NCBI GenBank assembly: GCA_035637315.1 | Contig: DASPXK010000105.1 | Location: 1-39,927 of the forward strand | Reading direction: 5' to 3' | Source: DASPXK01 sp035637315 | GTDB taxonomy: Bacteria > Chloroflexota > UBA6077 > JACCZL01 | DNA length: 39,927 bases | Shown: positions 22,939-30,780 of the stretch, piece by piece | Position numbering within the stretch: position 1 is the first letter of the stretch | Layout: every line of letters begins with the position of its first letter | Notes under the pieces: model-generated | Told to the model about the DNA's origin: nothing | The model's database searches: none | What the model saw: the letters and a program-made list of their open reading frames with translations, nothing else | Translations under genes and position numbers: made by a program

Positions 22939-23967
22939 ATGATCGGCCGCGGCTCGATGGTCTTTGGCGCCGTTCGCCAGCTCTGGGAGGGGATCCGCGA
23001 GGTCAATCCAGACGAGGTGCGCGGAGCCCTGGAGCGCCCCTTTCTGATCGGGCTGTTTGGGCGCCTGGGCAGCGGCCGAGCTACGCTGGCGCGCGCCCTG
23101 TTCGGAGAGGATCCGAGCAGAGGCTTGGCCCCTGAGCTCAAAGTCGCCGGCCTCGAGACCGGTGTCGTCCAGCGTGTCGGGCGGCCGGATCTGGCCCTTC
23201 TCCTCGTCGACGCCAGCCAGCCCGATTGGTCCAACGAGCGTCGGACGGCCCGCGAGATCGGCGCCCTTGGCGTACCAATGTTGCTGATCCTGACGCACGC
23301 CGATCTGCTGCCGCAAGCCGACCAGGCGAGCCGAGCCGCGGCAACCCAGTTCCCAGACCAGCCACCCGAGCTGACCGTGGTCGTCGACCCTCGAGATTGT
23401 CTGGCCGTCAGGCTGTGTCTGGTCGGCCTCATCTTGCAAACCGTGCACCAGCTGCGGCTGGCGCTGGCGCACCGCTTTCCCTGCTTGAGGCGCGCCGTGG
23501 CCGAGGACCTGGTCCGCGAGACGAGCCGAGTCAACGCCCAGTTTGCCCTCGTCTCAAACCTGCCGGCCCTGGTCCCGGTCGTGGGTGCAGTGGTCGGCGG
23601 CATGGCCGACGCGCTGATCCTGACGAAGAACCAGGCCGTGCTGGTCTACAAACTGGCCGGCATCTACGGGCGCGACCTGAATGACGGGATGAGCATCCTG
23701 CAGGAGATCGCGCCGGTCATCGGCGGCGCCTTTGTTTGGCGCAGTCTGGCCCGAACGGCGGTTGGTGCGCTGCCACCGTTCGCCGCGGCCTTGCCCAAGA
23801 CTGCCATCGCCTACGTCGGCACCTACGTCGTCGGGGAGGCGGCGCGCTACTACTACGAGCACGACCACAAGCCGCCGCCGGCGATCTTGCGCTCCTTTCA
23901 GAAGGAAGCTCTTCGCCGCTACCGTGGGCTCAATGACCTCATCACTGGCCGACTGAGTAGCGAGTAG
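22939..23967 (+). CDS. GTPase-like DUF697 membrane-associated protein with degenerate nucleotide site
   Basis: The 342-residue protein has an N-terminal Ras-like P-loop fold (about 30-190) and a C-terminal half (about 195-325) resembling the DUF697/YcjF family, with hydrophobic segments at about 205-225 and 275-300. The P-loop reads GRLGSGRAT (41-49), with Arg47 where Lys is needed, and the base-recognition motif is THAD (119-122) instead of NKxD. It probably binds GTP weakly or not at all. A switch-type DxxG is also not clear. DUF697 proteins often sit at membranes with stress-related partners. The final codons lie in a perfect palindrome (23965-23990), which probably ends the transcript. 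Divergent from the zinc-ribbon FHA gene. Confidence 0.75.
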   Translation: MIGRGSMVFGAVRQLWEGIREVNPDEVRGALERPFLIGLFGRLGSGRATLARALFGEDPSRGLAPELKVAGLETGVVQRVGRPDLALLLVDASQPDWSNERRTAREIGALGVPMLLILTHADLLPQADQASRAAATQFPDQPPELTVVVDPRDCLAVRLCLVGLILQTVHQLRLALAHRFPCLRRAVAEDLVRETSRVNAQFALVSNLPALVPVVGAVVGGMADALILTKNQAVLVYKLAGIYGRDLNDGMSILQEIAPVIGGAFVWRSLARTAVGALPPFAAALPKTAIAYVGTYVVGEAARYYYEHDHKPPPAILRSFQKEALRRYRGLNDLITGRLSSE

Positions 23968-23990
23968 GGGCACGGCATGCCGTGCCCCTA
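23965..23990. repeat. Perfect 26-base palindrome, possible terminator or REP/MITE-type element
   Basis: The bases from TAGGGGCACGGCA at 23965 mirror exactly through 23990 with no central loop base. The stop codon TAG of the upstream gene is its first three bases. There is no U-tract, so it is not a standard intrinsic terminator, though the stem is very stable. Similar GGGGCACGGCATGCC palindromes are, as far as I recall, dispersed repeats in Chloroflexota and some other phyla. It separates the DUF697 gene from the next zinc-ribbon gene. Confidence 0.75.
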
Positions 23991-24028
23991 ACGACCCGGA
24001 ATGTGTATAAGTCGCCTCGGAGGGACGT

Positions 24029-24598
24029 GTGGCCAGGGAATCAATCGAGCTCAGCTGTTCGAGCTGTCGCAGCACGTTTCAAAGCAACGCTTTCGGCCAG
24101 CCCGTGCCGTGTCCCAAATGCGGCCAGAAGCTCGGCCGAATCGGCCAACTGGGCCAGCTGCTGGACCAGTGGTTCTACCCGCGCCGCTGGCGGGCTGATC
24201 TAAACCAGCCGAATCCGTACTATCTGCTCGAGAAGCTCTGGACCGCCAACGGGCAGGGCGAGACCCTCTACAAGGGCATCTCGCCTCCCCACGCCAACTA
24301 CGATATCTTCCGCAACCTCGTTACGCGCCTAGTGGCCAGAGGTGTGGACGAGGGCTGGATCGAGCTGGAGTTTCCAGACGATCCGCTCGAGGAGAACCCG
24401 GTCTATCAACTCAAGTTCACCGACGCCGACCGCTTTGCCAAAGGCGTCGAGTCGCTCTTTCCTGACGTGAACTGGGATGAGCAGATCGAGGTGCCCGTCC
24501 CAACGGGGACCGACGGTGGCGCGGTCCAGAGGAAGGCGAGACGGCCCAGGCCGATCGCTCGCTCGCGTTCGTCGCGCAAGGCTCGTCGCGGACGGTAG
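24029..24598 (+). CDS. Zinc-ribbon protein with unknown globular domain and basic tail
   Basis: The 189-residue product starts at GTG 24029 after CGGAGGG. It opens with a four-cysteine ribbon (Cys10, Cys13, Cys28, Cys31: SCSSC...PCPKCGQK). Residues about 45-150 form a mixed charged globular region (NPYYLLEKLW, YDIFRNLVTRLVARGVDEGWIELEF) that could be a winged-helix-like fold, which is a guess. The last 25 residues are strongly basic (RRPRPIARSRSSRKARRGR), suggesting contact with nucleic acid or membrane phosphates. A TATAAG hexamer at 24006-24011 may be its own -10. It is convergent with the dehydrogenase gene, only 3 bases apart. I do not recognise a named family. Confidence 0.72.
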   Translation: MARESIELSCSSCRSTFQSNAFGQPVPCPKCGQKLGRIGQLGQLLDQWFYPRRWRADLNQPNPYYLLEKLWTANGQGETLYKGISPPHANYDIFRNLVTRLVARGVDEGWIELEFPDDPLEENPVYQLKFTDADRFAKGVESLFPDVNWDEQIEVPVPTGTDGGAVQRKARRPRPIARSRSSRKARRGR

Positions 24599-24601
24599 CG
24601 G

Positions 24602-25693
24602 TCAGGACCTCACGGGCGCCACGCGGGCCCGTAGCTTCTCGCGGACCGCGTCGCCGACCTCCCACGTCGTCGCGGTCCCGCCAAGATCGGGAGTCAGGAC
24701 CCGACCTTCGGCCGGGACGGCTTCGATGGCGGCCAAGACCTGGCCCGCCGGCTCCTCCTCGCCAAGGTAGTCAAGCATCAGGGCGCCGGCCCAAATCGCT
24801 GCGATTGGGTTCGCGATGCCCTGGCCAGAGATGTCGGGCGCGGAGCCATGGACTGGCTCGAAGAAGCCCGGCACCTTTTTGTCCGGGTTGAGGTTGGCGC
24901 TCGGTGGAATGCCCAGGCTGCCCTGAAGCGCGCCGGCGAGATCCGTCAGGATGTCGGCGAACAGGTTGGACGCGACGACCACGTCGAGAGTCTCAGGGTT
25001 GCGGACCATCCTGGCCGCCATCGCGTCGACATGGACCTGCTCACTCGCGATCTCTGGATAGTCGCGAGCCACGGTCGCGAAGACTTCATCCCAGAAGACC
25101 ATGTTGTGCTGCATCGCGTTGGACTTGGTCACGCTGGTGACCTTCCTGCGCCCCTCGCCACGAGCGAGCTGAAACGCGTACCGCATGATCCGTTCAACGG
25201 CATGGCGGGTGAAGACAATGGTCTGGATGGCCACCTCGTTCGGCGTGCCTACGTGGACCCGGCCACCCGCGCCAGCATATTCGCCCTCGGTGTTCTCCCG
25301 CACTGACACGAAGGTGATTTCTTCGGGCCCGTTATCGCGGAGGATGCCTCTGGTGCCCGGCAGCAACTTGCAGGGCCGCAGGTTGACGTACAGGTCAAAG
25401 GCTTTACGAATCGGCAGCAGCAGCCCCCACAGCGAGACGTGGTCGGGAACCAGCCTGGGAAAGCCGACGGCGCCAAGGTAGATCGAATCGAACGTCTCGA
25501 GGACCTTCAGCCCATCCTCCGGCATCATCCGGCCGTGTTCGAGGTAGTACGCGCAGCTCCACGGGAAGGTCTCGAACTCGATCTGGAAATCGGCACGGAT
25601 CTCCTGAACGGCCTCGAGCACACTGACGCCAACATCGATCACATCCTTGCCAACCCCATCACCCGGGATTACGGCGACCGCGTAGCTCCTCAT
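24602..25693 (-). CDS. Tartrate/D-malate dehydrogenase-type isocitrate/isopropylmalate dehydrogenase family protein
   Basis: The 363-residue protein belongs to the beta-decarboxylating dehydrogenases. VAVIPGDGVGKDV opens the fold; RENTEGEYAGAGG is the substrate loop, VTKSNAMQ contributes the catalytic Lys, and VHVDAMAARMVRNPETLDVVVASNLFADILTDL gives the metal Asp residues. HGSAPDISGQGIANP binds NAD. The segment AVGFPRLVPDHVSLWGLLLPIRKAFDLYVNLRPCKLLPG is typical of tartrate dehydrogenase / D-malate dehydrogenase (TtuC, DmlA) rather than LeuB, so oxidative decarboxylation of D-malate or tartrate is likely. ATG 25693 is chosen over GTG 25699 because GGGAG is 6 bases before the ATG but would abut the GTG. 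The small membrane-protein gene ends 12 bases upstream. Confidence 0.87.
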   Translation of the reverse strand: MRSYAVAVIPGDGVGKDVIDVGVSVLEAVQEIRADFQIEFETFPWSCAYYLEHGRMMPEDGLKVLETFDSIYLGAVGFPRLVPDHVSLWGLLLPIRKAFDLYVNLRPCKLLPGTRGILRDNGPEEITFVSVRENTEGEYAGAGGRVHVGTPNEVAIQTIVFTRHAVERIMRYAFQLARGEGRRKVTSVTKSNAMQHNMVFWDEVFATVARDYPEIASEQVHVDAMAARMVRNPETLDVVVASNLFADILTDLAGALQGSLGIPPSANLNPDKKVPGFFEPVHGSAPDISGQGIANPIAAIWAGALMLDYLGEEEPAGQVLAAIEAVPAEGRVLTPDLGGTATTWEVGDAVREKLRARVAPVRS

Positions 25694-25704
25694 GTTCACT
25701 CCCA

Positions 25705-25742
25705 GTCACGAGTCACGCGACTCGCGACTGGTGACTCGTGAC
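25705..25742. repeat. 12-base inverted repeat with 14-base loop
   Basis: The left arm GTCACGAGTCAC (25705-25716) and right arm GTGACTCGTGAC (25731-25742) are exact inverted copies; the loop itself repeats GCGACTCGCGACT. It lies between the small membrane protein and the dehydrogenase, and supplies the last codons of the former. Its position and form suggest a small dispersed palindromic element. Confidence 0.75.
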
Positions 25743-25954
25743 AGGCGACTTCGCAGGTAAGCACGCCAACCGAGGACGGCCGCGCCCGCGCAGCCGATCG
25801 CGACGAGCGCCAGGGCGCCTAGCGCGGCCATCTCTAGCTCCAACGCACGGCCACCACCGATGGCGTGAGCCAGTCCGTACGCCAGCAGGACGTTCGCGGC
25901 GGCAACCGCCAGCACGGTCGTCACCATCGGCCCCAGCGGCAGGCCGCGACCCAT
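25706..25954 (-). CDS. Small two-helix membrane protein
   Basis: From ATG 25954 (GGAGGA 5 bases upstream) the product has 82 residues with two hydrophobic helices, about 9-35 (PMVTTVLAVAAANVLLAYGLAHAIG) and 43-68 (MAALGALALVAIGCAGAAVLGW), followed by a basic tail. The last 11 residues (SRVTSRESRDS) are read from the inverted repeat at 25705-25742, so the original C-terminus has probably been replaced or extended. It is upstream of, and likely co-transcribed with, the dehydrogenase. The function is unknown; no family is recognised. Confidence 0.55.
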   Translation of the reverse strand: MGRGLPLGPMVTTVLAVAAANVLLAYGLAHAIGGGRALELEMAALGALALVAIGCAGAAVLGWRAYLRSRLSRVTSRESRDS

Positions 25955-25983
25955 CGGCTCCTCCACGCCATCCTTCGAGGGGA

Positions 25984-25992
25984 TGATACAAT
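25984..25992 (+). promoter_or_regulatory. Extended -10 element for the spermidine-synthase-like gene
   Basis: The bases read TGATACAAT (TGn plus TACAAT), about 78 bases before ATG 26071, in the divergent gap with the small membrane protein. No -35 match is visible. Confidence 0.4.
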
Positions 25993-26070
25993 AGCGATCC
26001 CGCGCCTGGTCCCGGTCCGCACCAGGCGCGCTCGCATGCCGCGGGCCTGATTTGGGAGAGCGTCGCGCCG

Positions 26071-27612
26071 ATGGTCGGTGGGCTCTGGGTCTCTTACCTG
26101 ATCGTCTTTCTGGCCAGCGGCTGCACCCTGATCCTCGAGATCGTCGCGGGCCGCATCCTGGCCCCGTTCATCGGCGTCTCACTGTACACGTGGACAAGCA
26201 TCATCGGAGTGGTGCTGGCTGGCATTTCGCTCGGCAACTACCTGGGCGGCGTCGTGGCCGACTGGCTCGGTTCGCGACGTACACTTGGCGTCATCTTGCT
26301 GGCCGGCGGCCTGGCGAGCCTGGTGGTGCTGCCGCTGGCAACGGCCGACCTGACGACGATCTTTCCGCGTGACTACCCCTTGATGCTGCGGATCGTGCTC
26401 CTGACCACGCTACTGTTCTTCCCACCCAGCCTGATCCTCGGCATGGTCTCGCCGGTCGTCGTCAAGCTGACCTTGACCGACCTCAAACACACGGGCAACG
26501 TCGTCGGCAAGATCTACGCCTTCTCCACCCTCGGGAGCATCGTGGGGACGTTCGTGACCGGCTTCGTGCTGATCGCCTACTTCGGCACGCGCTGGATCGT
26601 GCTGGGAGTGGGCGTGGTGCTCATCGTCATGGCGATCCTGTTTGGCGATCTCTTTCGGGCTCGGCGGGAGAACGCGGCAGTCGGGCTCGTCTCGGCGATC
26701 CTGTTCGTGGCGCTGCTCTTCCAGATCAACGTCAAGAATGCCCTGTCGAGCGGATGCTACAAGGAGACCAACTACTACTGCATCAAGGTTACCGACCATG
26801 TGGTCTCGGCCGATCGGCTGGTCAAGACCCTCGTTCTCGACCATCTGATTCACAGCTACAACTCGATCGAGGAGCCGACCTATCTGGTGTACGGCTACAT
26901 CAAGGTGTATGCCGAGATGGTCGAATACGTCGCCCAGACACGGCCCGACTACCGCGCCTTCTTTGTCGGTGGCGGCGGCTACACCCTGCCGCGCTACATG
27001 GAGGCGATGCAGCCTCAGGCGACGATCGAAGTTGCCGAGATCGATCCCGGAGTCACTCAGACAGACTTCGAGCAGATGGGCCTAAGCCCGGCCACCAGGG
27101 TCATCACGTACAATGCCGATGCTCGCGAGGTGGTGGAGCAAAAGCAGCGCGGCGAGAAATACGACCTGGTGTTTGGCGACGCCTTCAACGACCTTCAGAT
27201 CCCCTACCACCTCACGACTCGCCAGTTCGCTCAAAAGATCCGTACTATGCTGCGGGACGATGGCATCTATCTGGCGCTCGTGATCGACAAGCTTCGGGGC
27301 GGGCTGTTTATCCCCTCCTATGTCCGGACAGTGGAATCGGTCTTCCGCTACGTCTACATTCTCGCCGACGGCAATCCGTGGAACAGTACCTTCGCCAACA
27401 CCTACGTCGTCGCGGCCAGCGCCAGCCCAATCGACTTCGAGCGCTTGAAGACGGTCCGCGGCCAGGGCTTCAACGGCCAAACGGTGACCAGCGTGATGCC
27501 ACGCGACCAGATGGACGAATGGCTCCGAACGGCGCCGTCGGTGCTGCTCACGGATGACTACGCGCCGGCCGACAACCTGGTCGCGCCCCTCTTCGTGGAA
27601 CGTGGGTTCTGA
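26071..27612 (+). CDS. Membrane-fused spermidine-synthase-like protein
   Basis: The 513-residue protein is of the 'fused MFS/spermidine synthase' type. Residues 1-220 hold about seven hydrophobic helices (YLIVFLASGCTLILEIVAGRILAPFIG onward), resembling half an MFS carrier. Residues about 235-505 form a spermidine-synthase-like Rossmann domain: FVGGGGYTLPRYM (about 297-309) for nucleotide binding, EVAEIDPGV with the acidic ribose ligand, and GDAFND with Asp370 at the position of the catalytic Asp. In true aminopropyltransferases these bind decarboxylated SAM; the long-chain members attached to membranes are mostly uncharacterised and may use other substrates. GGGAG lies 12 bases before the ATG. 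The flanking genes give no clear partner. Confidence 0.87.
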   Translation: MVGGLWVSYLIVFLASGCTLILEIVAGRILAPFIGVSLYTWTSIIGVVLAGISLGNYLGGVVADWLGSRRTLGVILLAGGLASLVVLPLATADLTTIFPRDYPLMLRIVLLTTLLFFPPSLILGMVSPVVVKLTLTDLKHTGNVVGKIYAFSTLGSIVGTFVTGFVLIAYFGTRWIVLGVGVVLIVMAILFGDLFRARRENAAVGLVSAILFVALLFQINVKNALSSGCYKETNYYCIKVTDHVVSADRLVKTLVLDHLIHSYNSIEEPTYLVYGYIKVYAEMVEYVAQTRPDYRAFFVGGGGYTLPRYMEAMQPQATIEVAEIDPGVTQTDFEQMGLSPATRVITYNADAREVVEQKQRGEKYDLVFGDAFNDLQIPYHLTTRQFAQKIRTMLRDDGIYLALVIDKLRGGLFIPSYVRTVESVFRYVYILADGNPWNSTFANTYVVAASASPIDFERLKTVRGQGFNGQTVTSVMPRDQMDEWLRTAPSVLLTDDYAPADNLVAPLFVERGF

Positions 27613-27692
27613 TTGGACGGCAGCCGACCACGACAGACGATTGGCGGCGGGGCCCGAAGTCGTCACCTTCTATCGTTCATCGTCCGCCGCCC

Positions 27693-27701
27693 TGGTATAC
27701 T
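27693..27701 (+). promoter_or_regulatory. Extended -10 promoter element of the DUF4956-CYTH operon
   Basis: The bases read TGGTATACT, an extended TG and near-consensus TATACT. Transcription would start near 27708, giving a leader of about 55 bases to ATG 27763. It is the only promoter-like site found for the five genes that follow. No -35 match is visible. Confidence 0.5.
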
Positions 27702-27762
27702 CGTTCCGGCGGGCGCCTAGCTGGTGAGTCGATCCGGCCGAGTGAGTTCGACGGAGGACACA

Positions 27763-28707
27763 ATGGCTGAGAAAGACGGGGGCAAGGAGAGTCCGTCCGC
27801 TGGCCCACGCCTGGCCGAGCGCGGAACGGCGACCGCCGAACGGGCTGGCCCAGGCGGGAACGGCAGCCTGCCGCTGCCGCCGCTGCCCGCCCGACCAGCT
27901 GTCGATCACGGTTTCTGGCTGATCGTCATTGGGCTGGTCATCGCCGCCGCGCTGGTCGTGGCGCTGCTTGCCATGCCCGGCAGCCGATCCACCCCGGAGG
28001 GCGCTCCCCTGCCGGACAACGAGTTCACCCGAATCGTCCAGAGCGTCCAGGGCCTCCTGCAGCCGAGCAGCCATTCGCTGCCAGTGGTGCTCGGGAAACT
28101 GGTCCTGGCGGCGTTGCTGGGCGGAATAGTTGGGTACCGTCAGCGGATCCACGTCGAAGAGTACATCGTCCAGGCCCACGTTATCATCGCCTTCACCGGC
28201 GCGCTGATGATGATCATCATCGGGAATGAGCTCGTGCGAGCCTTTGGGCTGCTTGGCGCGGGCAGCATCGTTCGATACCGGACCCCGGTCCGCGACCCGA
28301 AGGCGCTCGCGTCACTCTTCGTGACGATGGCGATCGGGATCGCAATCGGAATCGGCCTGTTCGAGCTGGCGCTGATCGGGGCGGTCTTGCTGGTGACGCT
28401 CCAGGGCATGATGGGCAGCATCGCCAGCCTCCTTCCGCCCACCCTCTACAATCCGCAGCGGGCGTATACGCTGACGCTGATGACCGAAGACGGGGGCCGA
28501 ACGATGGTGCGGCTGAAGGAGACATTTGTGGCCCACGACATTCGCTACAAGCTGCTCGAATATGACGCCCGCGCCACGAAGAAGGACGACCTCGTCAAGA
28601 TGACGCTCAGCGTCGAGGCCGCGGCGAGCATGAGCACCGAACAGCTAACCCTGCTCGTGTTCCGTGACGGCGTGCAATCCATCAGCTGGGAGGAAGCGGG
28701 CGAATGA
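27763..28707 (+). CDS. DUF4956 membrane protein
   Basis: ATG 27763 is chosen because GGAGG (27753-27757) stands 5 bases before it; the frame is open to GTG 27724. The 314-residue protein has a low-complexity cytoplasmic lead (1-48), a helix (51-71), and a DUF4956 core at about 105-235 with four or five helices. The core carries the family signature GNELVRAFGLLGAGSIVRYRTPVRDPKALASLF (about 154-186). A cytoplasmic alpha/beta domain of about 80 residues follows. DUF4956 proteins commonly neighbour VTC-type polyphosphate polymerase genes, as I recall, and their role is unknown. Here it leads an operon that ends in a CYTH protein, the superfamily VTC belongs to. Its TGA overlaps the next start as ATGA. 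Confidence 0.85.
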   Translation: MAEKDGGKESPSAGPRLAERGTATAERAGPGGNGSLPLPPLPARPAVDHGFWLIVIGLVIAAALVVALLAMPGSRSTPEGAPLPDNEFTRIVQSVQGLLQPSSHSLPVVLGKLVLAALLGGIVGYRQRIHVEEYIVQAHVIIAFTGALMMIIIGNELVRAFGLLGAGSIVRYRTPVRDPKALASLFVTMAIGIAIGIGLFELALIGAVLLVTLQGMMGSIASLLPPTLYNPQRAYTLTLMTEDGGRTMVRLKETFVAHDIRYKLLEYDARATKKDDLVKMTLSVEAAASMSTEQLTLLVFRDGVQSISWEEAGE

Positions 28708-29480
28708 CGGTCAACGGCGAGGCGGCGAGCCAGCTCCCAGACGGGTCGCCGCGCGTCCCGCTGCAGCGTCTCGACCACCCGGGCAGCCTCATCATCGTCG
28801 AAGGCGTGGACGGGTCTGGCAAGAGCACCCAGCTCCAGCTGCTTCTCGAATGGCTGGTGGAGCAGGGCGCGGACGTGCTGTTCACCGAGTGGAATAGCTC
28901 GAGCCTCACGGCCAAGGCGGTGCGACGCGGCAAGCGTCGTCTGTGGCTGGGTAACCTGAGCTTCGTGGTGCTGCACGCTACGGACTTCACGCATCGATAC
29001 GAGAACATCATCCTGCCGGCCCTGCGGGCGGGAAAGCTGGTCCTGGCTGATCGCTACGTCTTCACCGCGTTCGCACGTGACGTGGCGCGTAACGCAGACC
29101 GGACCTCGGTACGTCGACTCTACAGCTTCGCGCTGCAGCCAGACTTACCGCTCTACTTTCGGGTTCCCCTGGACGTGGCGATGAACAGGGTCCTGACCGG
29201 GCCCGGGCGAGAGGGCCTTAAGTTCTACGAGGCTGGCCTCGACCTCGGTCTCAGCCGCGATCCCGAGCAGAGCTATCGCTTGTTCCAGGGACGCGTCGTT
29301 CACGAATACGACCGCATGATCGACGAGTACGGCTTGACCGTGATTGACGCGAATCGACCGATCGAGCCGCAGCGCGAGGAGGTGCGCGAACTGGCAAGGC
29401 CGATCCTCGAACAACATCTTGAGTTGTTGGCCCAGCGACAGGAGAATCGACGCACCTGGCGAGAGCTCGTCCGTGGCTGA
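28704..29480 (+). CDS. Thymidylate-kinase-like P-loop kinase (intact P-loop)
   Basis: The 258-residue protein has the TMP-kinase fold: P-loop EGVDGSGKST (33-42) and the DRY motif LADRYVF (Asp116-Arg117-Tyr118). The TMP-binding and LID regions differ from true dTMP kinase: the strand after DRY runs to FYEAGLDLGLSRD (174-186), a motif shared with the next protein (LYEAGMDLGLTRD). It is therefore probably not the housekeeping tmk. PPK2 polyphosphate kinases share this fold, so a phosphate-transfer role on nucleotide or inorganic polyphosphate is possible given the CYTH and Ppx-type HD neighbours (inference). Coupled by ATGA to the DUF4956 gene and by an 8-base overlap to the next gene. Confidence 0.82.
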   Translation: MTVNGEAASQLPDGSPRVPLQRLDHPGSLIIVEGVDGSGKSTQLQLLLEWLVEQGADVLFTEWNSSSLTAKAVRRGKRRLWLGNLSFVVLHATDFTHRYENIILPALRAGKLVLADRYVFTAFARDVARNADRTSVRRLYSFALQPDLPLYFRVPLDVAMNRVLTGPGREGLKFYEAGLDLGLSRDPEQSYRLFQGRVVHEYDRMIDEYGLTVIDANRPIEPQREEVRELARPILEQHLELLAQRQENRRTWRELVRG

Positions 29481-30768
29481 CAAGCGTGCCTACCCAGGCT
29501 TCCTGATCGCCTTCGAAGGTCCGGAAGGGGCCGGACGGCGCGAGGCCCTGGGCCACGCGCGCGGCGCTCTGTTGGCCCGCGGCCGCGACGTGGTGGTGAG
29601 CCGAGCCATGGGGGCGACGCTAGCCGGCGAGATCTATCGAAGCGCAGCCCCGCTCAACGAGCTGTCGCCGCGCACTCTGGTCCTGGTCGCAGCCAGCGAC
29701 GTGGCCGAACGCCTCGAGTGGGAGATCCTGCCAGCTCTCCGGACTGGCAAGATAGTCCTCGCCGATCGCTACGCTTATCGGATCGTTCAGGGCATGGCGC
29801 GCGACCTCGACCCCGATTGGCTGGAAGTCCTGTGCGCGTTCGCCCCGGAGCCCGATCTGGTCTTCCATTACCCCGAGACGCTCACCGAGATACCCCGCAA
29901 GCTCGACCTGACGACGGTCGATCTCTACGAGGCCGGGATGGACCTGGGCCTCACCCGCGACGTGCCGTTCAGCTATCAGCTCTACCACGAGCGCGTCGGC
30001 CGTGCCTACGACGAGTGGGCGAGCGCGCACGGGATCGAGCTGATTCGTCCGGAGTCGCACGCGGAGCTGATCGCGCGCATCGAGCGTCTGCTTGGACTGG
30101 AGCCGGGCGGGGTCAGCATCCGCAGCCACGCCATCCTGGACCTGATGCAGGCCAGCTACCACGATCCGCCTCACGCCCTGCAGGTCGCGAACCTCGCGCT
30201 CCAGTTGTTCGAGCAGCTCAAGCCGCATCACGGCTTGGGGCAGCAGGCGGCTGAGCTGTTGGAGTTCGGGCTCCTGCTGCACAACTACGGCGAGCAGCCC
30301 GGCGAGGAGCGCGGCCATCACGTCCGAACGGCCGGGGCCATCCGCGAGAGCGGGCTGGAAGGCTTTACCGCGGCGGAGTTGAACGTGATCGGCGTTCTGG
30401 CGGCGGCTCACACGATCCAGCATCAGCGGGAGCTCGACGCCTGGCTGGCCACCGTTCCCGCGGAGTACCAGGACATGGTCCGCAAGCTCGCGCCGATCGC
30501 GCGCCTGGCGGACGGGATGGACGCCAGCCACGATCAGACGGTGCGCTGGGTGGAAGCTGTCGCCCAGGATGAGGGCAAGCTGCTCGTCCGGATGCAAAGT
30601 CGGACCAAGGCACGCACCGAGGTGAAGGTGTCTCGGGAGCGAGCGCACCTCCTGCAGCGCGTCTACGGAGTCGAGCTGGAGATCATGGCCGAACGTCAGG
30701 GCCCGCCGCCGGCGAGCGCGGACCCGGCGACTTCCGCTGCGGCCCCGTCGTCCAGCCCCTCGGGGTGA
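29473..30768 (+). CDS. Degenerate TMP-kinase-like domain fused to Ppx/GppA-type HD domain
   Basis: From GTG 29473 the product has 431 residues. Residues about 9-215 are paralogous to the preceding kinase: LADRYAYRIV and LYEAGMDLGLTRD are kept, but the P-loop is EGPEGAGRRE (15-24), with Arg22-Arg23 in place of Lys-Ser/Thr. Residues about 220-400 match the C-terminal helical HD-like domain of exopolyphosphatase/GppA: DPPHALQVANLALQLFEQL, HHGLGQQAAELLEFGLLLH, then NYGEQ, GHHVRTAGAIRESGLEGFTAAELNVI and AAHTIQH. The HD pair is HN (His270-Asn271), so metal chemistry may be impaired. The C-terminus is Pro/Ser-rich. This looks like a regulatory or scaffold partner of the active kinase. Confidence 0.83.
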   Translation: MADKRAYPGFLIAFEGPEGAGRREALGHARGALLARGRDVVVSRAMGATLAGEIYRSAAPLNELSPRTLVLVAASDVAERLEWEILPALRTGKIVLADRYAYRIVQGMARDLDPDWLEVLCAFAPEPDLVFHYPETLTEIPRKLDLTTVDLYEAGMDLGLTRDVPFSYQLYHERVGRAYDEWASAHGIELIRPESHAELIARIERLLGLEPGGVSIRSHAILDLMQASYHDPPHALQVANLALQLFEQLKPHHGLGQQAAELLEFGLLLHNYGEQPGEERGHHVRTAGAIRESGLEGFTAAELNVIGVLAAAHTIQHQRELDAWLATVPAEYQDMVRKLAPIARLADGMDASHDQTVRWVEAVAQDEGKLLVRMQSRTKARTEVKVSRERAHLLQRVYGVELEIMAERQGPPPASADPATSAAAPSSSPSG

Positions 30769-30780
30769 AGGCCGCGGACC

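Noticed and set aside
28704..29480. Housekeeping dTMP kinase (tmk)
   Set aside because: The LID region and the YEAGLDLGLSRD motif differ from tmk, and the operon partners are unrelated to DNA precursor synthesis.
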